Origin: Streptomyces halobius
GTDB taxonomy: Bacteria > Actinomycetota > Actinomycetes > Streptomycetales > Streptomycetaceae
Assembly: GCF_023277745.1 (NCBI RefSeq)
Contig: NZ_CP086322.1
Coordinates: 372,001 to 436,000, forward strand
DNA length: 64,000 nucleotides
Reading direction: 5' to 3'
The position numbers were made by a program, and so were the translations under genes. Shown in pieces: positions 1 to 9,217 of the stretch (position 1 is its first letter; the number at the start of each line of letters is the position of its first letter). Below the pieces are notes generated by a model. The model was given only the letters and a program-made list of their open reading frames with translations, ran no database searches and was not told the origin of the DNA.

Positions 1-420
1 CTCGACGCACCGCACGCCGCCTTAGGGCCGGCCCCCCGGCACGACGTGGCCTCTGTCGCCCCGGCGGGGCCCGCGCGCCCCACTCCTCCGCGCGGCCCGA
101 GCCGCTGAAAACACGGCCATGTCGCAGCACGTGCCATTCCGTGAAATGCCGCCCTGGGCGAGGCGGCGCGGAACATAGCACGCAATCCCCGGTTACCGAA
201 ACCGGGCATTCTCCAGATTCTTGTTCTCGGCCCGCACGGCAGTAGCCCGGGTCTGTTTCACGGCCCTGAGCCTCCCTCAACTCCGCTACCCCCCAACTCC
301 CCTACCGCCCCTCCTACCCCCCTGCCACAAAGGCAGATCCGCGCCCTTCCTGACGCACCCCCACCTCTCGTAACGTCAGCACCGCTTGGTTGTTATGGCC
401 ATGACGTAGAAGAGGTGACC
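1..420. other. Non-coding leader region
   Basis: No convincing gene is seen on either strand. A short inverted repeat (CCCGGTT / AACCGGG, 188-206, 5-base loop) could be a weak terminator for a gene that lies off the window. The last 20 bases hold the ribosome binding site for the BNR-repeat gene. Confidence 0.4.
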
Positions 421-2646
421 GTGCGCAAGCTGCTTCGTCTCATTCTCGTGCCCTTAGCGGGCCTTGCCGTCATCGCGCCGCAGGCCACCGCGGCGCCGCC
501 ACCCCCCGACGATGTGTACCGGCCCGTGCGCGGGCCCTCAGCGCCGGCCGAGTACCGGTATCTGCAGAAGACGGTCCCGGGTGAGGCGCTGCCACGGCAC
601 GCGTATGCCGATGCCGCGGACCAGGCCAGACAGCTGCCCGCCAGCGGCGGGCAGTGGGAGCCGCTCGGGCCGACCAATATCGGTGGGCGGATCGTGTCGC
701 TCGCCCTTGACCCCGAGCGGGCCGACACGGTGTACGCCGCCGCGGCCAGCGGCGGGATCTGGCGCAGTGACGACGCCGGGGAGACGTTCGAGTCGGCCTG
801 GCCCGACGATCTGACGCAGGCCATGGGCGCCGTCGCCACCAGCCCCGATGGCACCCTGTTCGCGGGCACCGGAGAGCCCAACCCCGGTGGTGGCAGTATC
901 ACTTACGAGGGTACGGGGCTCTACCGCAGCACCGACGGCGGCAAGAGTTGGCAGCCGAGCGGGCTGCGGGACTCGGGGGCGATCAGCGCGATCACCGTGG
1001 ACCCGGACAACCCGCGCCGTATCTATGCGGCCGCGGCCGGATCGCTCTACAACGGCGGCGGCGACCGCGGTGTCTACCGCTCGGACGACGGCGGCAGGAC
1101 CTGGGACCGGATCCTGAAGGGTGCGGGCGAGTTCACCGGTGCCACCGAAATCTTCGTCCAGGACGAGGAGTTGTACGCGGTCCTGTGGGACCACCGCCGC
1201 ACCCCCGAGCTGCGCACCTACGGCGGCGTCGGCTCCGGTGTGTTCCGCAGCGGCGACGACGGCAGGACGTGGGAGCGGCTCGGCGGCGGGCTGCCCGAAC
1301 AGGGCCCGGACGTGGGCCGGATCGGTCTGGCGGTCGCGGGCGAGCGGGTGTACGCCATCGTCAACAAGACCAGCGGCCCCTTCGAGGGCTTCTACGCCTC
1401 CACGGACGGCGGCGACTCCTGGACCCGTACCCCGGCCGACGAGGAGCTCACCGATTCGCAGTCGACCTTCGGCTGGTGGTTCGGCAAGATATGGGCCGAC
1501 CCGAAGGACCCCACCCATCTGCACGCGGCCGGTGTGCCGTTGATGACGTCGAAGGACGCGGGCGCCACCTGGACATACGACTCCACCTCGATCCATGTGG
1601 ACCAGCACGCCATGGTCTGGGACCCGCGCAAGCCGGGGCGGGTGTATCTCGGCAATGACGGCGGGGTCTACCGCTCGGACGCCCATGGTGACGGCGGCTG
1701 GGTCAAGGCGCGCCACGAGCCGTACACCCAGCTCTTCAGCGCGGCGATCAGCCCGCAGGATCCGGCGCGGATCTCCGGGGGCTCGCAGGACAACGGTTCG
1801 CTGCGGTCCTGGGGCGGCGAGCGCTTCAACGAGTATCTGGGCGGGGACGGCGAGGAGAACCTCATCAACCCTGAGGACAAGGAGAACGTGTTCGCCTGCT
1901 ACCAGTATGGCAACTGTTTCCGCTCCACCAATGGTGGCAAATCCATGGCGTACTTCGCCGACAAGACGACGTTCAAGCGCCGCAATTGGTTCACGCCGAT
2001 GGAGTTCGATCCGAACGATCCCCAGGTGCTCTACTACGGCTCCGAAGTGGTCAACCGCTCCACGGACGGCGGCAAGACGTGGCAGGCTATCAGTGGTGAT
2101 CTCTCCGGCGGTCCGGGCCCCGACCCGATCTACACCAACTACGGGACGATCACCTCGATCGCCCCGGCGGGCGACGGCCGCACGATTTACGCGGGCACGG
2201 ACGACGGTCGGGTCTGGGTCACCAAGGCTCTGGGCGAGCACTGGACAAAGCTGGCCGAGGGCCGCCCGTGGGTGACCCGGGTCGTGGTCGACCCGGACAA
2301 CCCCGACCGGGTGTTCACCACGCACTCCGCTTATCGCTCCGGATCGCCGCTGGCCCATGTGTACGGCAGCACGGACGGCGGGAGGAACTGGCGGGACCTG
2401 ACCGGGAATCTGCCGAAGGCGCCGGTCAACGACCTGGTGATCGGGGCGGATTCGGCGCTGCACATCGGCACGGATCAGGGGGTGTTCACCTCGCCCGAGG
2501 GCAAGGCCGAGTGGCTGCGGCTCGGTGAGGGGATGCCATTGGTGCCGGTGGACGACCTGGAGTACGACAACGGTCGCGGGCGCCTGGTCGCCGCCACGTT
2601 CGGGCGGGGATTCTACGAGCTGAGCACGCGAATAAGCACGCGCTGA
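421..2646 (+). CDS. Secreted BNR/Asp-box beta-propeller protein
   Basis: Predicted exported protein of 741 residues. It has a basic start, a hydrophobic stretch (LLRLILVPLAGLAVIAP) and an Ala-rich cleavage zone ending near residue 25. The body is a run of BNR/Asp-box repeats of the form RS-D-GG-TW, for example GLYRSTDGGKSW, GVYRSDDGGRTW, GFYASTDGGDSW and VVNRSTDGGKTW, as in sortilin/VPS10-like and sialidase-type propellers. No glycosidase catalytic triad could be assigned, so 'glycosyl hydrolase' would be too specific. The GTG at 421 is preferred over the one at 415 because GAAGAGG (409-415) then sits at normal spacing. It stands alone, with no operon partner. Confidence 0.85.
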   Translation: MRKLLRLILVPLAGLAVIAPQATAAPPPPDDVYRPVRGPSAPAEYRYLQKTVPGEALPRHAYADAADQARQLPASGGQWEPLGPTNIGGRIVSLALDPERADTVYAAAASGGIWRSDDAGETFESAWPDDLTQAMGAVATSPDGTLFAGTGEPNPGGGSITYEGTGLYRSTDGGKSWQPSGLRDSGAISAITVDPDNPRRIYAAAAGSLYNGGGDRGVYRSDDGGRTWDRILKGAGEFTGATEIFVQDEELYAVLWDHRRTPELRTYGGVGSGVFRSGDDGRTWERLGGGLPEQGPDVGRIGLAVAGERVYAIVNKTSGPFEGFYASTDGGDSWTRTPADEELTDSQSTFGWWFGKIWADPKDPTHLHAAGVPLMTSKDAGATWTYDSTSIHVDQHAMVWDPRKPGRVYLGNDGGVYRSDAHGDGGWVKARHEPYTQLFSAAISPQDPARISGGSQDNGSLRSWGGERFNEYLGGDGEENLINPEDKENVFACYQYGNCFRSTNGGKSMAYFADKTTFKRRNWFTPMEFDPNDPQVLYYGSEVVNRSTDGGKTWQAISGDLSGGPGPDPIYTNYGTITSIAPAGDGRTIYAGTDDGRVWVTKALGEHWTKLAEGRPWVTRVVVDPDNPDRVFTTHSAYRSGSPLAHVYGSTDGGRNWRDLTGNLPKAPVNDLVIGADSALHIGTDQGVFTSPEGKAEWLRLGEGMPLVPVDDLEYDNGRGRLVAATFGRGFYELSTRISTR

Positions 2647-2921
2647 GTGCGGAGTCTTCCCTTTATTAGCGGCTGAACGCCTCTCCGGCGCGACGCTTTA
2701 TCGAAATGTTCTGCGGGTCAATTGAAATGAACTGCGGAACAGGGATGCGGAATTTGGCGTTCAGCCGCTTTACCGCAAGGATTCGAAAGCGAGGTAATCA
2801 CCGCCGACCTTTTATGGTCGGTCCCTTCCCCCCTGAGGAGTTTTCCAGGATGGATTCGACGGTGCGAGGCATGGCGCTGTTCTTTCTGCGGTCAGAAATG
2901 CGGGTATGAGAAAATCAAAGC
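2647..2921. repeat. Intergenic region with a 14-bp inverted repeat
   Basis: No supported gene. Two perfect 14-base inverted arms lie at 2668-2681 (AGCGGCTGAACGCC) and 2756-2769, 74 bases apart. The interior holds a second weaker fold (TTCTGCGG...). It could be the ends of a roughly 100-bp MITE-like insertion or a folded 3' UTR of the upstream gene. The region is less GC-rich than its neighbours. Confidence 0.45.
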
Positions 2922-3575
2922 ATGACGAGCTTCGGATACGTGCGGAAGAACGTGACAGGCGCAGACCAGTCTGCGGACCAGCAGCGCGCCATCATCGTGG
3001 GGCGGCCTGCGCGATGCAGATCGAACCCGCAAGGCTGCTTCAGGAACCGACGGATCCCGACCGTCCGGTCCTGGCCGAGATGGTCGCGGACCTGGAGCCG
3101 GGCGACGAGGTGACCGTCTTCAACCGCGAGGTCGTGGGCGACGACGCTGCCGCGGCGATCGAGGAGAAGGGCGCGACGCTGCACAGCGTCACGGAGCCGC
3201 ATCAGCCGACGAGGACCTTTGGCTACGTGCGGACGGCGAACGGATCCGCGGATTTGACAGTGTGCCGCCATCACGGAGGCAGTCGGCACGATCCGGATCT
3301 TCTCGGACGAGGGCGTCTCAGGAACCACCGCAGGCACTGACCGCCCCGGGCAGCGCGAGCTGGTGGCGAAGCTGCAGGCCGGCGACGAAGTCGACGTCTG
3401 GCAGTACGACAGGCTCGGACGGACCCTCGAGGCGATGCGGGCCGTCGTTGAGCTGATCATCGCGAAGGGTGCGACGCTGCGCAGTCTCACGGAGTCCCCC
3501 GCCGAGGGGCTGTTTTCGATGAAGTTCATGATGGCCGTTGCCGAATACGAGCACGCCTGGAAGCTGGAGAAGTAG
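2922..3575 (+). pseudogene. Tandem degenerate serine-recombinase domains
   Basis: Two successive remnants of a resolvase/invertase N-terminal domain. The first begins FGYVRKNVTGADQ and, after a frame change near 3000, continues to PGDEVTVFNREVVGDD and EEKGATLHSVTE. The second begins FGYVRTANGSADLT (from 3219), shifts frame again near 3260, and reads IRIFSDEGVSG, QAGDEVDVWQYDRLGRT and IAKGATLRSLTESPAEG to the stop at 3575. The YDRLGR block and SL-E-PA-G pattern are typical of the family. The RVS-type segment carrying the catalytic serine is altered in both copies (KNVT, TANG), and no zinc-ribbon or recombinase C-terminal domain follows. It is therefore probably inactive even apart from the frameshifts. 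Confidence 0.7.
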
Positions 3576-3602
3576 GAGCACCGTCGGCCGCCGGCGAGAA
3601 AA

Positions 3603-3641
3603 GAAGATCCCCGTGGAGCGCACGTCTCCGCGGGGATCTTC
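3603..3641. terminator. Bidirectional hairpin terminator
   Basis: A 16-base stem with one mismatch (GAAGATCCCCGTGGAG / CTCCGCGGGGATCTTC) and a 7-base loop. It lies between the end of the recombinase remnant (+) and the end of the convergent small gene (-), so it could serve both. Confidence 0.75.
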
Positions 3642-3658
3642 GGCGTTCAGGGTGGGTG

Positions 3659-3919
3659 TCAGGCACACCGTTCGATGCGTGTGGCCCCCGAGTCGTCCTG
3701 AAGCCCGGTGACCAGGTCGTACCAGAAGCCACTACCCAGTCGGACCAGGGTCTTTTCCTCCCGGCCTCCCCAGCCGGGGATGGCGGGGACGTCGCGTCGG
3801 TCGAGGACGGTGGCCGTGCAGATGGACTCTCCGGTGTTCTCGTCGAGGCTCTTGACGACGACCTTGTCGCCGGCCTGAAGGTTCGCAAGATCATTCGTGC
3901 TGATGGTGCTGGTGCTCAT
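3659..3919 (-). CDS. Small hypothetical protein, 86 aa
   Basis: Family not recognised. It is a soluble, probably beta-rich 86-residue protein with motifs LQAGDKVVVKSLDENTGE and GGREEKTLVRLGSGFWYD. Codon use is normal for the genome. It is the last gene of a minus-strand run of small genes (5190 down to 3659) that looks like mobile-element cargo, and it is followed directly by a strong terminator. A purine-rich GAAAGAAG lies about 10 bases before the ATG. Confidence 0.65.
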   Translation of the reverse strand: MSTSTISTNDLANLQAGDKVVVKSLDENTGESICTATVLDRRDVPAIPGWGGREEKTLVRLGSGFWYDLVTGLQDDSGATRIERCA

Positions 3920-3958
3920 GGCGCTGTGCTTCTTTCGGATCGAATCTGGACTGCGGTT

Positions 3959-4227
3959 TCAGTTCTGGGTCGCGCTCATGAGTGCTTTCCTCGCGCGGCG
4001 CTTCTCGGCAAGAGCCCGAAGGGTACGCAGGAGGATCCACCAGCACACGCCGCTGAAGGCGATGCTGATGATGATCGGCGTGTACTGACCGGTCATGACG
4101 CAGAAGACTGCCGCCGGTGCGAGGACGATCACGTTCGTCGCGATCATGAGGGTGAGCAGGACCCGGCCGATCGTCTTGGCGGGCGGTCGCGCCACGTCGA
4201 ACCCGCGGTGCTGGTGGTGGCGTTCAT
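3959..4227 (-). pseudogene. Small two-helix membrane protein, frameshifted
   Basis: The ATG at 4227 overlaps the stop of the upstream gene (ATGA), the usual sign of translational coupling. Its frame starts MNATTSTAGSTWRDRP and then stops early. One extra C in a CCC run near 4200 would join it to the frame reading AKTIGRVLLTLMIATNVIVL..., which has two clear hydrophobic helices (VLLTLMIATNVIVLAPAAVF and IIISIAFSGVCWWILL) and a basic tail (EKRRARKAL). An alternative is a shorter intact protein starting at an internal GTG (VARPPAKT). Small Spd-like membrane proteins of actinomycete plasmids have this general shape, but no family is assigned. Confidence 0.55.
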
Positions 4228-4770
4228 GCGCTGGGTCCTTCCTCGATGTTGTAGATCTTCTCGGCGACGTAGGCGTCGTCCTGCTCCTCGGCTGTGCTCT
4301 CGACTTCATGGGAGATCTGGCTGATCACGGGGATCAGCGTCAGCCGGTCGATCGGGTAGGCCGTGCGGATGGTGATCACGGCGGTGGTGAGGCCGGCAGC
4401 AGACGGGAACGTCACGCCGTCGAGCTCCGCGTGTGCGCCACGGATGCTGTAGCTCGCCGCAATGGGCACCGTGTGCCGCGGCAGCTCCGGCATCTGCTCT
4501 GCGCGTGCGTGCAACGCGGCGCTCACTGTGCCATGAACGAACTCGCTGGCGTGCAGGACCACCGGCGCAGCGTGCTCGTAGCCCGCCGCCACCTCGAAGG
4601 CGACCTTGGCGGCCTCGATGGCGCGTCGGACAGTGCGGTCCCGGGTAGACCTCGTCTCGCCCCGTCATCTCGGAGCACAGGTGGCAGTGCGCGGGCCCCA
4701 GGTCCGGAACGCAGTCGCAGCGCATGTGCTCCGTCTGTCGGGGATCAGTGGGTTCGAGGGGCTGGCTCAT
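4224..4770 (-). pseudogene. Cys-motif hypothetical protein, frameshifted
   Basis: Two adjoining frames read as one protein of about 180 residues. The N-terminal part (from ATG 4770, MSQPLEPTDPRQTEH) contains a CDC...CHLC cysteine cluster that could bind zinc. The shift falls near 4645 at a CCCGGG run. The second part continues RDRTVRRAIEAAKVAFEVAAGYEHAA and ends VAEKIYNIEEGPSA. Function is unknown. It sits at the head of the minus-strand cluster and is coupled by ATGA to the small membrane protein. Confidence 0.6.
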
Positions 4771-4932
4771 GGCTGTACTCCTGGCGCTGGACGTGATCTT
4801 TCGAAGACCAGACCGGATCAGCTCCGCTGATCAGACAAAGAGAGACTCCCGCCCAGCGAGCGTGATGCTCAGCAGGCGGGGGTTCTGCGGAGTTCACCTG
4901 CCGACACCCAGAGGCAAGCAAGCTCCAGTCAG

Positions 4933-5190
4933 CTACGGCTGGATGCTGCCGTCCGGCACGAGGATCGTGATCCGGTCCTGGCACAGTTGCTGGCGGCCCG
5001 AGAAGGGATGGTCACCTTCCTGCAGGAACATGTGCGTCCGCGTGCCCCGGATTTCCGGGAGTGCGCCGGACTGCGGTTCTAGCGCCAAGTCCGCGAGCAC
5101 CCCCGGGACCGTGGCCGGGCGGGTGCCGGTCGCGGTGGTCTTCTCGACGCGCAGCCGGAGCGTGGCCCACGTCTTGACTTCCCTCGCCAT
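4933..5190 (-). CDS. Hypothetical protein, 85 aa
   Basis: An 85-residue protein starting MAREVKTWATLRLRVEKT and ending RITILVPDGSIQP. No family recognised. The composition is protein-like, with alternating hydrophobic strands and a basic N-terminal third. The ATG at 5190 is preferred over an upstream start at 5265 because the extra sequence is low-complexity and runs toward a hairpin. It may be cargo of the island, disturbed by the adjacent IS110 element. Confidence 0.45.
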   Translation of the reverse strand: MAREVKTWATLRLRVEKTTATGTRPATVPGVLADLALEPQSGALPEIRGTRTHMFLQEGDHPFSGRQQLCQDRITILVPDGSIQP

Positions 5191-5232
5191 TGCCGGTCGC
5201 GGCTGGCCGGTTGCCTTCTGGGGAGTTGGGAC

Positions 5233-5262
5233 CGGCCCCGGGTTGTGCATGTCCCGGGGCCG
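5233..5262. terminator. Hairpin between IS110 transposase and small gene
   Basis: A perfect 10-base stem (CGGCCCCGGG / CCCGGGGCCG) with a 10-base loop, without a T-tract, downstream of the transposase. A second, 7-base inverted repeat (CCCCATG 5279-5285 / CATGGGG 5304-5310) brackets the transposase stop codon and could mark the element's end. Confidence 0.55.
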
Positions 5263-5295
5263 CACGGCGTGTCAGACACCCCATGTCGTTGAAGG

Positions 5296-6522
5296 TCAAG
5301 CGGCATGGGGTTGGGCGTGGTGCGACCATGCGGTCGCTTCGTCGTAGCGGGTTCGTGTTTTGAGGCAGCCGTGGAGGATGCCGACGAGGCGGTTGCCGAC
5401 CTGTCGCAGGGCCGGGTTGTAGTCGATGTCACGGGCGCGTTGTTTGTCGTAGTAGCGGCGGGCGCCGGGGGACGCCCGCAGGGCGCAGAACGCCTGGCGC
5501 TGGAGGGCATCGGCGAGACGGTTGTTGCGGACGTATCGGGCCTGGACGGTGCGGCTCTTGCCAGAGGCCCGGGTGACGGGGCTGGTCCCGGCATAGTTCT
5601 TGCGTGCCTTCGCGGAGGCGTAACGGGTGGGATCATCTCCGAACTCGGCGAGCACCCGGGCCCCGGTGATCTCCCCGATGCCGGGCATCGAGAGGTAGAT
5701 CTCAGCGTCCGGGTGCGCGAGAAAATGCGCCTTCACCTGCTCTTCCATCCCGGTGATCTGCTCGTTCAGCGCGATGATCAGCCGCGCGTGAGCGGTCACG
5801 GCTGCCGCGTAGGCTGCGGTGACCTGCCCGGGCAGGGCGAGCTGTCGCTCGCGGAGCGCGGCCTGGATGGTGGCCGCCTTCGCGTCGCGGTTGCGTCGGC
5901 GATGCCGGGCCAGGACGGCCGTGACCTGAGTGCGGGTCAGCTTCGCCGCCGTGGCCGACGTGGGCGCCTTGATCAGCAGTTCCATGGCGTCGGAGCTGGT
6001 CAGAGTCAGGTCGGCGTAGGCGGTCAGGGCGGCGGGAAAGTACTCGCGCAGCGTGCTGCGTAGCCGCTGGAAGGTGCGGGTTCGTTCCCAGATCAGGGTC
6101 TGGTGGGCGCGGGCGACGACCTTGACGGCCTGGGCCTGGCCGCTGTCTCCGGCCACCGGCCGCAGCTGGTCGCGGTCGATGCGGACCATGTCGGCGAGCG
6201 CGTGCGCGTCACCCTTGTCGCTCTTGGCCCCCGAGGAGGCGTACCGCTCCTTGAACCGGGCCACCTGCCGGGGATTGATCGCGTAGACCTGGTAGCCGGA
6301 GGCAACCAGGGCCTGGACCCACGAGCCCCGGTCGGTCTCGATCCCGACGACCACCTCCCCAGGATCCAGCTCACCGCCGTGACGGGCGATGAGTTCGTGG
6401 AGCCTGGCGATGCCGGCGACTCCTTCGGGCAGGTTCGCGGTGGCCAGCTTGCGGCCGGCCTCGTCCTGGAGCTCGACGTCGTGGTGGTCTTCGGCCCAGT
6501 CGTCACCGATCAGCAGCAACAA
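5296..6522 (-). CDS. IS110-family DEDD transposase
   Basis: Intact 408-residue transposase of the IS110 (Piv/MooV-like) family. The N-terminal RuvC-like domain shows the DEDD residues as D8 (IGDDWAEDHHDV), E62 (VGIETDRG), and D102 and D105 (SDKGDAHALADM). A central coiled-coil region follows. The C-terminal Transposase_20 domain (SMPGIGEITGARVLAEFG; then GTSPVTRASGKS) carries the serine implicated in strand exchange in this family. The length is typical. IS110 enzymes act with a structured RNA from the element's own non-coding end, so the 6523-6710 leader is of interest. Confidence 0.95.
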   Translation of the reverse strand: MLLLIGDDWAEDHHDVELQDEAGRKLATANLPEGVAGIARLHELIARHGGELDPGEVVVGIETDRGSWVQALVASGYQVYAINPRQVARFKERYASSGAKSDKGDAHALADMVRIDRDQLRPVAGDSGQAQAVKVVARAHQTLIWERTRTFQRLRSTLREYFPAALTAYADLTLTSSDAMELLIKAPTSATAAKLTRTQVTAVLARHRRRNRDAKAATIQAALRERQLALPGQVTAAYAAAVTAHARLIIALNEQITGMEEQVKAHFLAHPDAEIYLSMPGIGEITGARVLAEFGDDPTRYASAKARKNYAGTSPVTRASGKSRTVQARYVRNNRLADALQRQAFCALRASPGARRYYDKQRARDIDYNPALRQVGNRLVGILHGCLKTRTRYDEATAWSHHAQPHAA

Positions 6523-6710
6523 ACCCTCCCCAAGTGTGTTCTCGTTGCGCGTCGTAGCCTGCGGAAGGCACGGCGCGCGGCCTAATGGATCCAGTGCTCA
6601 CGCCCCGCGGGGCGGGCACGCCACCCCATCAGCGGTCTGGCCTCCCGGCCACCAGCAGGGGCACGGTCTGACACCAGAACTCGACTGCTTCCGGCGGCGA
6701 TAGTGCTCAC
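6523..6710 (-). ncRNA. Candidate bridge-RNA region of the IS110 element
   Basis: Inference from family knowledge: in IS110-group elements the bridge RNA is encoded in the non-coding DNA upstream of the transposase. Here this leader can form several hairpins (CGCCCCGCGGGGCG 6601-6614; GGCC-tccc-GGCC near 6638-6650) and has the AGTGCTCAC repeat. No guide loop was matched to a target. Confidence 0.3.
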
Positions 6711-7009
6711 CTGCTGGCGGCTACGGAACCGAGCATTCCCCGGCCCCGTAGCTCCCATTAGGTGGGGAGCTTGGCCAGGCCCGCGCGGTTCAGGCGCGGG
6801 TGAAGCGGGCGGCGCTGACCGCGCGCCGCATGCGCCGCAAGCCAGACCGGGCGCGATATCGCCGCAGCCGATCACGCCTTCGCCGAAGCATCGAGCCCCC
6901 GCCAGTAGCCGGACTCGTCTCACCGATACAACGGGCCTGGAACTGCGGATCCAGACCGGCCTTGCGCTACGGGCCGTCACGTCGACCGCAACGGTCGGGC
7001 TCCGGCGGG
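6711..7009. other. Non-coding region beside the IS110 element
   Basis: About 300 bases with no supported gene. The long open minus-strand frame that crosses it is the frameshifted run-out of the winged-helix pseudogene and has no recognisable protein signal here. A short palindrome (AGCTCCC-attaggt-GGGAGCT, 6749-6769) is the only structure noted. Confidence 0.35.
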
Positions 7010-9205
7010 TCATGAGGGAGACCCGGCCTTGGGCACTTCGTAGGTCACTCCGTGGTGGGCGGCGGTGATGGCCGCCAAGCTGGGCATTTCCGCGGCGATC
7101 TGTGCCCGCAGTCGTGCCGTCGCCTCCGCCTGCGCTGTTGCCGGCATGTGGTCCACCTCCACGCGGTCCAGACGCCTGACGCGGGTACTGCGCGGTGTGC
7201 CCGGCGAAGCCTCCGCCTTCGCCTGCAGGGAGGTGGGGGCGGTGGTGGTGGCGGCGCGGGCCTTGGCGGCACCGGCCTGGTACACCGCTGTCTGCCCCTG
7301 CGCCGGGGGCTTGCTCGGGGCCGGTTGCCGGGAGGTGAGCCACGCCCTCGTGCGGGTATTGAGCAGGTAGTCGACGGTGCGGGCGCGGGCCTGCTCGGCT
7401 GCGTCGGCTGCGGTCTGCTCGGTGTCCTCGGTCACGGCGTACCGGGGCTGGTGGCGCAGTTTCGCCCGTCCGGCTTGCTTGGCCTCGGCGACCGCCTGGT
7501 GGCTCTTGGCGAGTGTGTTCAGAGCGTGAGCGCGGTACTCGTCGAGGATGTCCTGGGCCTTCAACCGTCCGGCCAGTGCGGACATGAGGTCGGTGGCACC
7601 CGCCCGCGCCGGCTTGGGCGACGGCGTCTTGGACGCGGGTGCGGGCGGCCTCGGCGTGGGCGGCGAGGGCGGTGGTGAGGTAGGAGTCGTCAGGGTCTCC
7701 GCAGCCGGCTGCGACCGCGGTGACAGCCTGCTCGATCAGCTTCTCGGTCTCGCGGTGTTCGCGGCATACTCCACACAGGCCGCCAGCTTCGGGTTCACCG
7801 CAGTGCTCGCACGGCAGCGTGCGCCGAGCCCGCTCGGCCGCTTCGGCCTCGGCTCGTGCCTGTTCCGCAGTGGCGGCGGCCTCGGCCTCGGCGGCAGCGT
7901 TCTGCTTGCGCTGTTCTTCGGCCCGCTCAAGCTCGGCGCCCACAGCCTCACCGAGACGGTTCTCGGCCGCCTTTCGGCGTTCGGCCCACGTGGCGTCGGG
8001 CATCTCGGCATCGACCTCTGCCGTGATCCGGCGGCGCAGTGCACGGCGTTTGCCGACAAGGTAGTCGCACACGTCGCAGTCGGCGCCGGTGTCCATCCGC
8101 ACGCCCTCGTCGCACCCGGCGTCGCCGCATTCGCTGAGCCGGGGCAGGCCCCGGCCCAGCAGCCAGCCCACCGGGTCTTTTACACCCGAGGCACGGCCCC
8201 GCTGGGCGGTCAGACGGCGCGTCAGCCGACGGCCGAGGTAGCCCTCGGCACAGCCGGCACCGACCCAGGCGGCGACGCGCCGCAGCTCAGCGGAGGTCGC
8301 CTTCTCCACCACATGACGGGCGCTGGCCCGCTCCAGCCGATCCCACACCGCCTCAACGGGAGCCAGGGCGACCTGCAGCTCACGATGCGGCCGGGGGACC
8401 CTCCCCCGTAGCCCGCCGCCGCGACGTCCGCCCAAGGCGGACAGCAGCCGGGCAGCGGCATCCTGCTCACCCCCAGGGGCTCCGCCGTCCGCGGTCTGCT
8501 CCGGACCCCCGGGCTGCATGGGGACGGGGAATGTCTTTGGCTTCTCCCCGCGCAGCGGGCCGTCCGCACCACCGGATGTCGGAACGGGCGCAGCGGCGGC
8601 GCCCGTGTCTGCGGCCTGGTCCTCGCGTGCGTACGCGCATTCCGGCAGACCACAACACCCCCCACGGCCGTAGCCGGAAGAGCCAACACAACCCTCACTC
8701 CCACCTCCTACCTGAGCCACAGGTGAGTGATCAGCGTGAAGTCCTGCAGAAGCACCATCCATCTCAGAGCATGATTTACCCCTGTCGACCTGCGGTTTCG
8801 CCGTCTGAGCCGGGATCTGATCCCGTCCTGCAGTTTGATCAACCCGTCGGGAACGCGGAACCAGACATCCGGGACGGCCCTCCGCGCGCCGGATCCGGCG
8901 CATCTCCCCGTACGCGGCCTCCACCGCCGGGATCACCAACTGCTCCCGCCCGCCTGGCGTCTCCCGGGTCTCTATGACCCCGGCCGTCTGCAGCCGGTCC
9001 AGGACCTGAGCACCGGCTGCAGACGAACAGCCCAGCAGCCGCGCGATCGTCGCCGCCATGCGGCCATGCTCATCCACCGCACCGCCACACAGCCGCACCA
9101 CACCCGTCGCACGCGACTCCAGCACCAACAGCAACAACGCCAGACGATCCGTCGCCGCCCCCCGACCGGTCCGCGTCCCCAGCAGCCCTGCAGGCGTCTG
9201 CGTAC
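7010..9205 (-). pseudogene. Winged-helix/zinc-ribbon protein, N-truncated and frameshifted
   Basis: Remnant of a large (>700 residue) protein. In order: a winged-helix-like segment (ATIARLLGCSSAAGAQVLDRL, GVIETRETPGGREQL); a stretch preserved in another frame (DVWFRVPDGLIKLQDGIRSR, about 8780-8873); a low-complexity linker; a helical region (VEAVWDRLERASARHVVEKA); a CDVC pair; an Ala/Glu-rich coiled coil; and a zinc-ribbon-like CEHCGEPEAGGLCGVC. After a shift near 7600 it continues SALAGRLKAQDILDEYRAHAL to the stop at 7010. At least three frame changes are needed. The N-terminus is missing: the readable frame runs back to about 9205, where the sequence switches to a truncated LuxR gene. Replication or transcription control on a mobile element is plausible but unproven. 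Confidence 0.6.
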
Positions 9206-9217
9206 CGTCACGGTGAG

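Larger units (their letters stand above)
5279..6710 (-). mobile_element. IS110-family insertion sequence (approximate ends)
   Basis: The element is defined by the intact transposase (5296-6522) and the flanking non-coding DNA. The ends are uncertain because IS110 elements lack long terminal inverted repeats and often make no target duplication. A 9-base direct repeat AGTGCTCAC occurs at 6593-6601 and 6702-6710 on the upstream side. The element interrupts a run of small minus-strand island genes. Confidence 0.6.

Noticed and set aside
538..2463. 641-codon minus-strand frame opposite the BNR-repeat gene
   Set aside because: Same cause: antisense of a real gene. Its translation is Arg/Val/Gly-rich without motifs and it has no SD.
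2706..2909. 67-codon plus-strand frame after the BNR gene
   Set aside because: It overlaps the inverted-repeat segment, lacks an SD, and its translation has no protein-like pattern.
4745..4984. 79-codon minus-strand frame between island genes
   Set aside because: Low similarity to anything, no start signal, and it overlaps the start of the frameshifted Cys-motif gene.
6582..7600. Continuation of the winged-helix frame to 6582
   Set aside because: After about 7600 the conserved protein continues in another frame to 7010. The remaining open frame is run-out sequence rich in Arg and Pro.
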